From Faucicola tetraodonis (GTDB taxonomy: Bacteria; Pseudomonadota; Gammaproteobacteria; Pseudomonadales; Moraxellaceae): DNA of 64,000 nt. The position numbers and the translations under genes were made by a program. The notes under the pieces are model-generated. The model was given only the letters and a program-made list of their open reading frames with translations. It was not told where the DNA came from and did not search any database. The DNA is taken from NCBI GenBank assembly GCA_032017425.1, contig DALZPW010000001.1, one strand, 5' to 3'. This document shows positions 1 to 7,321 of this stretch, in pieces; position 1 is the first letter of the stretch, and each line of letters starts with the position of its first letter.

Positions 1-885
1 TAAAATCACACCGATTAAGCCAAACTCTTCGGAAAAAGCCGCAATGATAAAATCGGTGTGACCTTCTGGCAAAAAGTGTAGATGAGATTGTGTGCCTTGC
101 AAGTAGCCTTTACCTGTGAGTCCCCCTGAGCCAATCGCGGTTTTTGACTGCATGATATTCCATCCAGCCCCCAAGGCATCGCTTTCAGGGTCTAGCAAAG
201 TTAGCACGCGTCTGCGCTGGTAGTCGTGTAGCAGGTATTCCCAAGCCACAAAAACAAAGGGAATAAACAGTGCCACCGCAGAGCCAATCATCCACCAAGG
301 TAAACCCGATAAGAACAGCACAAATAAGCCACTAGACGCCACCAATAAAGAGGTACCCAAGTCGGGCTGCTCAGCAATTAGCAGTACTGGAATACCAATC
401 GCCACTAGCGTGATAAGCACTGTTGATAAACTTGGCGGTAAGTCGCGTTTGGATAAAAACCAAGCAGTGAGCATCGGCATGCCAAGCTTCATAAACTCTG
501 ACGGCTGCACACTACCAAACCCAGGAATATCAATCCAGCGCTGCGCACCCAGTCGCACTTCACCAATAATTTTGACCAGTATCAGTAACCCCACGCCACC
601 CACGTAAAAAAACGGGGTAAAATCACGGTAAAGACTGGGCGGGATTTGCGCCATGACAATCATCACTACAAACGCGATGGTAAAACTAATGGTTTGACGG
701 ATGACCATTCCCATGTCTTGAGTAGAGGCACTATATAAAATGGCTAAACCAAATAAAGCCGTGACAAACAATAGCATCAATAACCAAGGGTCTAAATGCA
801 CGCGCTGCCAAAAGGAGGGTAGACTGTCATTACCAAAGTGATGAGCTTGCCTAGAAAAACGGTACTGTCCAATCTTATCTACCAT
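1..885 (-). CDS. rodA: Peptidoglycan polymerase RodA (partial, C-terminus outside window)
   Basis: SEDS-family membrane glycosyltransferase that polymerises peptidoglycan for side-wall elongation with a class B PBP in the inner membrane. The visible 295 residues begin MVDKIGQYRF, have about 35 N-terminal cytoplasmic residues, then a series of hydrophobic helices, and include the family signature GGLTGKGYLQGTQSH followed by LPEGHTDFI and FSEEFGL. RodA is about 370-380 residues, so roughly the last 80 are missing because the gene runs off the left edge. The ATG at 885 is the natural start for the family. The gene is divergent from the M15 lipoprotein peptidase gene. FtsW is the alternative SEDS protein, but the GKGYLQGTQSH-LPEGHTDF form is typical of RodA. 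Confidence 0.95.
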   Translation of the reverse strand, partial: MVDKIGQYRFSRQAHHFGNDSLPSFWQRVHLDPWLLMLLFVTALFGLAILYSASTQDMGMVIRQTISFTIAFVVMIVMAQIPPSLYRDFTPFFYVGGVGLLILVKIIGEVRLGAQRWIDIPGFGSVQPSEFMKLGMPMLTAWFLSKRDLPPSLSTVLITLVAIGIPVLLIAEQPDLGTSLLVASSGLFVLFLSGLPWWMIGSAVALFIPFVFVAWEYLLHDYQRRRVLTLLDPESDALGAGWNIMQSKTAIGSGGLTGKGYLQGTQSHLHFLPEGHTDFIIAAFSEEFGLIGVIL

Positions 886-1170
886 ACACACCAAACATCA
901 AATTAACCCGGTGACAATAAGTCTGTAAAAAGACACAAAAATAGGCTCAATAGTTTATATGGCTTAATGTGATTTTGGTAGTCTTAATAATGTAATAGTT
1001 TATAACACTTGTTTCATAGAAATAAGTCACTATATTAAGTGAGCTATTAATTAAGTGAGTATAACTATCAAGTGGGTATGATTAACTGAGCCTATCAAGC
1101 CGACTTTTTTGACAGTTGCTCATAAGTCCGTGGTGTTTTTCCATTTTGACGAAACGTGAATAGGCAGTCC
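886..1170. other. Intergenic region between rodA and M15 peptidase gene
   Basis: AT-rich divergent promoter region with no convincing ORF. It carries the short direct repeat TTAAGTGAG at 1035-1043 and 1051-1059, and a weaker relative (CAAGTGGG) near 1070. The repeats are about 16-18 bp apart. Their meaning is unknown. No clean -35/-10 pair was recognised. Confidence 0.4.
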
Positions 1171-2100
1171 ATGACACATCAAAACAAGACCAAAAATAAA
1201 CCAACCATTATCGAAGACAACGCGCAAACAGCCCAGTATGCCAATACCAAGACCAAGAATATAAACACTACCAAGACTCAGAATACCAAAACCAAGATTT
1301 TAACAGGCATTGTTGGCTCAGGGATGATAATGACATTGCTTATCGCGTGTAATCATCCTGTCACACCCGTCGATAACCGAAAACCTACTACGACCATCGT
1401 TCGTCAAACCCAGCCAAATCCTAAAAATACCACTGTCACGCAGACTGACAATATGCGCGGTCTTATTCTCAACCGTCAAAACACAACCCGACCTACAATA
1501 GATTATGGCGCACTCAAAAATACCACACGATACAATAGTAGCGTTGTCTATACCAATGATGCAGATTTTAAGGATTGGCTGGCTAGCCACAGCTACCAGC
1601 AATCAGAAGTGTTGGCTTATCAAAATTTCTTGCAAAGCCAATTAGGCAGTATTCCGCCGATGGAGCAGTTAATCGCGAGTGCCAGAGATGCACGGCGCTG
1701 TGGTTTTGAGCCGTATGAAGTACCGCCTGCATCGCTGTGGCAAAATATCGTGCCCACCCTGCAAATGCTGCAGCAACTGCAAAAACAAGGTTATTTGCCT
1801 TATTCGACAGTGATACGCTCCGTGTATCGAAACCCTGCATTGAATGATTGTGCCGGCGGTGCGGGCGAGAGTAAGCACATGACCAATGGCGCAATTGATA
1901 TTTGGATACCTGAAAACGAAGCCAACAAATGGGCGATAGAAAGTACCTTTGATGGGCTTTGCCAGTTTTGGCAGTCCAACGGGCAAAGCTATAATTTTGG
2001 ACTTGGCTTGTATCCGACAGGCTCAGTGCATCTTGATACGCAAGGCTTTCGAAAATGGGGCGCAAGCCATAGCTCAAGCTCATCACCCTGCCGTTTTTAA
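1171..2100 (+). CDS. M15-type D-Ala-D-Ala carboxypeptidase-like lipoprotein
   Basis: Probable periplasmic zinc peptidase acting on peptidoglycan peptides. The C-terminal half carries the M15 metal-site pattern: SVYRNP, then SKHMTNGAIDIW (Ser-x-His-x6-Asp) and a later GSVHLD that supplies the second His. A lipobox LLIAC puts the lipidated Cys near residue 60, after an unusually long polar N-region rich in Thr, Asn and Lys. The ATG at 1171 is preferred because AGGCAG lies 6 nt upstream; a GTG at 1156 would add five residues. About 309 aa. It is transcribed away from rodA, consistent with an envelope role. Family is read from motifs; substrate is inferred. Confidence 0.75.
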   Translation: MTHQNKTKNKPTIIEDNAQTAQYANTKTKNINTTKTQNTKTKILTGIVGSGMIMTLLIACNHPVTPVDNRKPTTTIVRQTQPNPKNTTVTQTDNMRGLILNRQNTTRPTIDYGALKNTTRYNSSVVYTNDADFKDWLASHSYQQSEVLAYQNFLQSQLGSIPPMEQLIASARDARRCGFEPYEVPPASLWQNIVPTLQMLQQLQKQGYLPYSTVIRSVYRNPALNDCAGGAGESKHMTNGAIDIWIPENEANKWAIESTFDGLCQFWQSNGQSYNFGLGLYPTGSVHLDTQGFRKWGASHSSSSSPCRF

Positions 2101-2132
2101 CCCTGTCGCAACTGTTAAGGTGTTAACATTGG

Positions 2133-3605
2133 CTATTTAGCGATTTTTGTTGTGTCTGGCGTGGCGCTGCCAACCGTCACTATCAAAAACTTGTTAGGGT
2201 CAATGAGGTCTTTATAGCTTTGATTGACCGCGTTAAGGTCGGCGCGCTGCACGCGCGTCACGTACTCGGTCAAGTAACTATCTGGCAGCTGATAAAACCC
2301 CATCATACCAACTGTGGCATTCATGGCGGCATTGCTAGCAAAACTGGTGGGGAAACTGTTGATTAGACTGTCTTTGGTTAAAGCCAATTCGTTTGGCGTT
2401 ACCCCTTTTTCTAGCGTATTTTTGATGACTTGCTTGGTCGCCTCAATCGCCTCTTGCGACTTTTGGTTACGGGTAGAAAAGTTAATGGTATAACTACCTT
2501 GGGCAAGCATCGGCGTGGTGGTACTATAGATACCATAGGTGAGCCCGCGTTTTTTACGGATATCTTCCATCAATCTGGCTTGAAAGTTGCCGCCCCCGAC
2601 GATTTCATCGGCAATGGCAAAGTTGGTTTGATGCTGTAAGCCTAAAGTATCTACCACGCGTTTTTGACCCAATTGTCCCATCAATACGGTAGTTTGGGTG
2701 CTGTCAAATGGAATATGAATCGTTTTAGCCACGCTCAAAGGTTTGGCATCGGCAAGCTTTGGGGCAGCTGTGCCAACAGGCATTTGAGCGGTTAGCTGAT
2801 TGGCAAGCGCCCGCGCGCGCTCAAGACTGATATCGCCTGTAATGGCAATATTCGCATTCTTCGCTACCAAAAACTGCTGGCTAAAAGCTTTGAGATCGGT
2901 GGTATTAATTTTGGCAATGCTGTCTTCCGTGCCTTGGGTGGGGTGGGCGTAGGGATGATTCCCGTAAAGCGCCGCAGCAAAGGCTTTGCTTGCGATGCTA
3001 TCTGGGTCTTCTTTGGCCTGTTGCAGGCTAATTAAATACTGGGCTTTGGTACGTTCAAAATTTTTGTTTGGAAACGTAGGCTGGGTTATCATATCGCTCA
3101 TTAAACCAAGCGCAGAGGATAAACGCGCCTCATCGGATAGACTGCGCAAACTCACGATAAACATGTCTTTATAAGCACGGGCAGATAAATCAATCCCAAG
3201 CTGCTCACTAGTCTCGGCAATCTCATCTTCACTTTTATGGCGTGTGCCCTGATCCAGCATACTCGCGGTCAGACTGGCAATCCCAAAACCGCCTTTTTTA
3301 ATGGCTTCATCACGAGCCGAGCCTGCATTAAAATACACACTGACATCCACAATCGGTAAATTGTGGGTTTGTACCAAAGCCACTGGGGTACCCGAATCCG
3401 TCGTAAAGTGGATGATATCGGGTAATGTCACTTTTAACGGTGCCGTCGTTTTTAGACTGGTTAATTTGTCTAAAGCGGCAATAGGTGCGGTGGGGTCAAC
3501 ATTGCCACTACTGTGAGCATCGCTATGGGTGGCAGGTTCGGCATGGCCTCCTTGCGTGGTAATGGTGGTCATTAGTAATAAGATTTTAGCTAAGCGTGGT
3601 TTCAT
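2133..3605 (-). CDS. M16 family peptidase-like protein, catalytically inactive partner
   Basis: Second gene of a two-gene M16 operon. The fold is M16B-like, but where the HxxEH zinc motif should be the protein reads GIASLTASMLDQGT, so the metal ligands are absent. The C-terminal half keeps the substrate-shaping R/Y motif as RKKRGLTYGIYS. This is the pattern known for heterodimeric M16B proteases, in which one subunit is catalytic and the other is not. The signal peptide ends near GHA-E, so the protein is periplasmic. A TTG at 3617 opens the frame, but the ATG at 3605 (start MKPRLAK, 490 aa) gives a normal signal peptide. It lies 83 bp downstream of the active partner. Confidence 0.88.
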   Translation of the reverse strand: MKPRLAKILLLMTTITTQGGHAEPATHSDAHSSGNVDPTAPIAALDKLTSLKTTAPLKVTLPDIIHFTTDSGTPVALVQTHNLPIVDVSVYFNAGSARDEAIKKGGFGIASLTASMLDQGTRHKSEDEIAETSEQLGIDLSARAYKDMFIVSLRSLSDEARLSSALGLMSDMITQPTFPNKNFERTKAQYLISLQQAKEDPDSIASKAFAAALYGNHPYAHPTQGTEDSIAKINTTDLKAFSQQFLVAKNANIAITGDISLERARALANQLTAQMPVGTAAPKLADAKPLSVAKTIHIPFDSTQTTVLMGQLGQKRVVDTLGLQHQTNFAIADEIVGGGNFQARLMEDIRKKRGLTYGIYSTTTPMLAQGSYTINFSTRNQKSQEAIEATKQVIKNTLEKGVTPNELALTKDSLINSFPTSFASNAAMNATVGMMGFYQLPDSYLTEYVTRVQRADLNAVNQSYKDLIDPNKFLIVTVGSATPDTTKIAK

Positions 3606-3688
3606 TTTTTTTCTCAAAATTCTAAGGATGGTCTGACAAGCAATGTGGGCAAATTAAGTCAGGATAAGTTAAGTTACTGGTTTTATAG

Positions 3689-5203
3689 TTATTTATTGGG
3701 TTTATTTTCTTTTACCACATTGAGCACGGTTAAATTGTCGTTAACCAAATATTTGCTAGCGGCAGCGTGTAAGTCACTTTCTGTGATGGTATCTAAGGTT
3801 TTGGGTAGGTTAAACACCATTCGATCATCAAGCCCAATGCTGTTTAGACTGCCAATCATCTGCGCTTGTCCGCTGATACTATCTTGGCTATAAATCAAGC
3901 TGGTCATGGTGTTGGTTTTGGCACGGGTCAGTTCACTTTGTGCAATCGGTTGGGTTTTGAGCGCGTTAATCTCAGCAATGATTGCTTGTTTGGCTTGGGC
4001 AAGCGTAACGCCATCTCGCGGGGTAGCTTGGATTAAAAATAGCCCATCGCCCCGACTAAAGGCACTGTAACCACTGCCGACTGAGGCTAGTAGCTGTTTT
4101 TCCCGTACTAGGCGTTTTTCTAGGCGTGCAGATAGACCACCATCGAGTACATCGGCTAGTAGCGATAGACTATAGGCGGTTTTGGGGTCTTTTGCTGTGG
4201 TAAGCGTCGGCACGTTAAACGCCATCATAACCATAGGCACTTGTACCGGTAATTGGGTGGTTTTTTCTTGATAACCACGAAAGCCTGGCTGTATCACGCT
4301 GGGGCGTGTTGGCAGGGTTTGCGGTTTTTTATTGGCAAAGTATTTTTTGACTTCATTGATGGCCTCTGTGGGATTGACATCGCCCACGATCACCAAGGTC
4401 GCATTATTGGGTGCATACCATGTTTTATACCAATCGGTTAGGTCTTTTAATCCAATGGATTCGATTTCTGCCATGGGACCAATGACCGATTCTCCTTTGG
4501 GGCTGTTCGGATAAGCCATTTTGATAAACTGCTCATAGGCGCGAGCGTTTGGGTTATCATCGGTCCGCTGGCGGCGCTCTTCCATTACCACTTGGCGCTC
4601 AGCGGTAAAGTCGCTCTCCTTTAGCTGTAAATCGGTCATCCGATCGGCTTCAAGCTCTAGGGCGAGCGCTAAGCGATTGGCAGGGAAAATTTCATAATAT
4701 GCGGTGTAGTCATAGCTGGTAAAGGCATTATTGCTACCGCCAAATTTGGCAATAAGGCGTTCAAAATCTGCTGAGGACACGTTTTTTGTTCCCTTAAACA
4801 TCATATGCTCAAGCAAATGCGACATACCGCCTAAGTTAGTGGGTTCATCCGCGGCACCCACGCGATACCATATTTGGCTTATCACCACAGGGGAGCGGTG
4901 ATCTTCTTTGACTATCACCTTTAAGCCATTAGCCAGCGTATATTCATGGCGTGTTGCTGCCTTATCGCTGTCAAAATCGGTGGGGCTCGGCGTTTGCTGG
5001 GTTGCATCAGTTATCGCGTTAGCAGTTGGATGCACTTTAATAGGCGTATTCGCTACAGTCGGGGTAGTTTTGGTCGGCATGGTTTTGGCTGCGATGGTCT
5101 GCGCAGTGCTGCAACCTGATACACTGAGCGCATAGGTCAGGGCGGCAGCGAGGAGGGTAAGATTACAAAATGTAGGTTTTGACACAGGGTTTCGGTTTAA
5201 CAT
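3689..5203 (-). CDS. M16 family zinc metallopeptidase lipoprotein, active subunit
   Basis: Pitrilysin-family peptidase, 504 aa. The inverted zinc motif HLLEH is at residues 129-133, and the third ligand Glu lies in VMEERRQR near residues 208-209, the normal spacing of about 76. A lipobox VSGC (Cys31) predicts a lipidated periplasmic protein, followed by a Thr/Pro/Ala-rich linker to about residue 80. It is the first gene of the operon with the inactive homologue and is divergent from ftsY. The arrangement M16-M16 next to ftsY is also known in Pseudomonas. Substrate is unknown. AGAG lies just upstream of the ATG. Confidence 0.92.
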   Translation of the reverse strand: MLNRNPVSKPTFCNLTLLAAALTYALSVSGCSTAQTIAAKTMPTKTTPTVANTPIKVHPTANAITDATQQTPSPTDFDSDKAATRHEYTLANGLKVIVKEDHRSPVVISQIWYRVGAADEPTNLGGMSHLLEHMMFKGTKNVSSADFERLIAKFGGSNNAFTSYDYTAYYEIFPANRLALALELEADRMTDLQLKESDFTAERQVVMEERRQRTDDNPNARAYEQFIKMAYPNSPKGESVIGPMAEIESIGLKDLTDWYKTWYAPNNATLVIVGDVNPTEAINEVKKYFANKKPQTLPTRPSVIQPGFRGYQEKTTQLPVQVPMVMMAFNVPTLTTAKDPKTAYSLSLLADVLDGGLSARLEKRLVREKQLLASVGSGYSAFSRGDGLFLIQATPRDGVTLAQAKQAIIAEINALKTQPIAQSELTRAKTNTMTSLIYSQDSISGQAQMIGSLNSIGLDDRMVFNLPKTLDTITESDLHAAASKYLVNDNLTVLNVVKENKPNK

Positions 5204-5546
5204 AGTTTCTCTTTAACTTTTAATCTTTAATTTGGTTTTTTGATTGTGGGGCAATGGGGTTTGCAGGCATTATAAAAGATAGACCATGATAACGGATGTT
5301 GGCATTGATTGCTATTTGAAAGGCCATTGCACGATTAAGTATGACTAGATACGAGCTTCTACATGCGACTAAGTACGAGCTGCAAATTTTTAGCGCAGCA
5401 AGCTGTAAACGGACAGTTTTTTCCCATACCACACATCCTATGGGTTTAAGGGATTGACAGCATGTTTATTTCAAACTGCGAACAAACACTGTTATAATTT
5501 TATACATCTCAATATTTTAATGACAAATTTAACCATAGGCGATGAT
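5204..5546. other. Divergent intergenic region between M16 operon and ftsY
   Basis: About 340 bp without a credible gene; a 70-codon minus-strand frame inside it has no domain or ribosome site. The sequence ACTAGATACGAGCT recurs as ACTAAGTACGAGCT about 27 bp further right (5340-5395), a degenerate direct repeat. No promoter could be assigned with confidence. Confidence 0.35.
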
Positions 5547-6758
5547 ATGAGTAGCAACCAATTTAATAACAATGCTTCTAATAAGGTGGTAATTAATTTT
5601 AATAACCAACCGACTAATTTTGATGATGCTACGATGCCCAATCTGCCTGTGCAAGATGTGCCAATTATTGAAACGCCGCGTATCGCTGAAGCCGCCCAAA
5701 CGTCAACGCTGCAAGCACCTGCGACACCTCAATCTGTGTCACCCATGCCGCAAAGCCAACACCAAAGTCAGCCTGCACCCACACAGCAGCCATCTGCCAA
5801 TACGGCTGAGCCAACCGCAGAGCCTGAACAAAAAGGGGGCTGGTTTAGCCGCATGAAGCAAGGCTTGTCAAAAAGTCGTAAAAACTTGACCGAAGGCTTA
5901 ACCAATATTTTGATTGGTGGTAAAGAAATTGATGATGAGCTACTTGAAGAAGTCGAAGACCAACTGTTGGTCGCTGACATTGGGGTGAATGCTACCAATC
6001 GCATTATCAAAAACTTGACCGAAGCCACTGCCCGCGGTGATTTGATTTATTCTCATTCACTGTATAAAGCGCTACAAAAAGAACTAACCGATATCTTGAC
6101 ACCCAAAGTTGCGCCGCTAGTGGTGGATGCTAGCACAAAACCGTTTGTCATCTTGGTCGTTGGGGTCAATGGCGTGGGTAAAACCACCACCATCGGTAAA
6201 CTTGCCAAACGTCTGCAAGGCGAAGGCAAATCAGTGATGTTAGCAGCGGGCGATACGTTCCGTGCGGCAGCCACCGAGCAATTGCAAGTTTGGGGGGAGC
6301 GCAATAATATCCCTGTTGTCGCCCAAGGTCATGGTTCAGACAGTGCCTCGGTGATTTTTGATGCCATTCAATCTGCCAAAGCCCGTGGCATTGACGTACT
6401 GATTGCCGATACTGCAGGGCGTCTACAAAATAAAACCAATTTGATGGAAGAGCTGAAAAAAGTGATTCGCGTCATGCAAAAAGCCGATCCGACAGCGCCG
6501 CATGAATCCATGATTGTGCTCGACGCGGGTACAGGACAAAATGCCCTAAATCAAGTAGAAATCTTCAATGAAGCCGTGCCATTGACAGGCGTGACCGTCA
6601 CCAAATTAGATGGCACGGCAAAAGGCGGCGTGGTATTTAATATCGCTGAAAATACCAATGTGCCGATTCGTTTTATTGGCGTGGGTGAAAAAATTGATGA
6701 TTTGCGCCCATTTCAAGCCGATGATTTTGTCAAAGCGCTATTTGAAAAAGATGAATAA
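5547..6758 (+). CDS. ftsY: Signal recognition particle receptor FtsY
   Basis: GTPase that docks the Ffh/4.5S RNA complex at the inner membrane for co-translational membrane insertion. The N-terminal 110 or so residues are a variable Gln/Pro/Asn-rich A domain. The NG domain follows, with P-loop GVNGVGKTTTIGKLA, DTFRAAATEQL, the G3 motif DTAGRLQNK and the G4 motif TKLDGTAKGG. The ATG at 5547 (MSSNQFNNN, 403 aa) is chosen; an in-frame ATG at 5520 would add nine residues and neither has a strong ribosome site. The ogt gene overlaps its 3' end by 8 nt. Divergent from the M16 pair. Confidence 0.97.
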   Translation: MSSNQFNNNASNKVVINFNNQPTNFDDATMPNLPVQDVPIIETPRIAEAAQTSTLQAPATPQSVSPMPQSQHQSQPAPTQQPSANTAEPTAEPEQKGGWFSRMKQGLSKSRKNLTEGLTNILIGGKEIDDELLEEVEDQLLVADIGVNATNRIIKNLTEATARGDLIYSHSLYKALQKELTDILTPKVAPLVVDASTKPFVILVVGVNGVGKTTTIGKLAKRLQGEGKSVMLAAGDTFRAAATEQLQVWGERNNIPVVAQGHGSDSASVIFDAIQSAKARGIDVLIADTAGRLQNKTNLMEELKKVIRVMQKADPTAPHESMIVLDAGTGQNALNQVEIFNEAVPLTGVTVTKLDGTAKGGVVFNIAENTNVPIRFIGVGEKIDDLRPFQADDFVKALFEKDE

Positions 6759-7293
6759 CATGATAATGACGTCTTATCAACTTGCGAAAAATTTGCCAAC
6801 GGTGACGCTTGTGGCACATCAAGGCTGTTTGATTGCGCTCGATTGGCATACGCAAAAGACAGATCGAATTTTCTCTAAGTTAAAAGTAAAATCGGGATCG
6901 ATGAATTCGGCAGCTTTAAGCGATTCACCAGATGCGGATGCAAAAGTGCTCGCTGAGACTATCAAACAGTTAAAAGAATATAAGGATGGTCAAAGGCAGT
7001 TTTTTGACATACCGCTTGATATCTCAACAGGCACACCCTTTCAGCAAAAAGTATGGCAAGCATTACGACAAATCCCTTACGGTCAAACAATCAGCTATGC
7101 ACAGCTTGCGCTACAAGTGGATAATTCCAAAGGCTTTCGCGCAGTCGCGCAGGCCAATGGCCGCAACCCACTAAGTCTCATCATTCCTTGCCATCGCGTG
7201 ATTGCCAGCGATGGCAAATTGGGCGGTTATACCGGTGGGGTTGAGATTAAGCAAACATTGCTTGATATAGAGCAAGCAAGTTATCAGCGATAA
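6751..7293 (+). CDS. ogt: Methylated-DNA--[protein]-cysteine S-methyltransferase
   Basis: Suicide DNA repair protein that transfers the alkyl group from O6-alkylguanine to its own cysteine. The active-site block IIPCHRVI is present, preceded by GTPFQQKVWQALRQIPYG and a recognition-helix region with RAVAQANGRNP, then GGYTGGVEIKQ. About 180 aa, normal for Ogt. Starts are possible at 6751, 6760 and 6766; all overlap or abut the ftsY stop, suggesting translational coupling. The N-terminal domain is short and poorly conserved, as in other Ogt proteins. The 3' end is convergent with the Lon-like gene. Confidence 0.93.
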   Translation: MNNMIMTSYQLAKNLPTVTLVAHQGCLIALDWHTQKTDRIFSKLKVKSGSMNSAALSDSPDADAKVLAETIKQLKEYKDGQRQFFDIPLDISTGTPFQQKVWQALRQIPYGQTISYAQLALQVDNSKGFRAVAQANGRNPLSLIIPCHRVIASDGKLGGYTGGVEIKQTLLDIEQASYQR

Positions 7294-7321
7294 ACAATAA
7301 CCCAATGAGGCGTTATTGTTT
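7292..7321. terminator. Symmetrical hairpin covering two convergent stop codons
   Basis: A perfect 10-bp inverted repeat, AAACAATAAC at 7292-7301 and GTTATTGTTT at 7312-7321, with a 10-nt loop. It starts in the stop codon of ogt and its other arm contains the stop codon of the Lon-like gene. T-rich tails are weak, so bidirectional termination is plausible but not certain. Confidence 0.5.

Noticed and set aside
5220..5432. 70-codon minus-strand open frame between the M16 operon and ftsY
   Set aside because: No ribosome site, no domain and repetitive sequence; looks like chance.
6610..6750. In-frame extension of ogt upstream of 6751
   Set aside because: It lies wholly within ftsY coding sequence, and Ogt proteins start near MNNMIMTSYQ.
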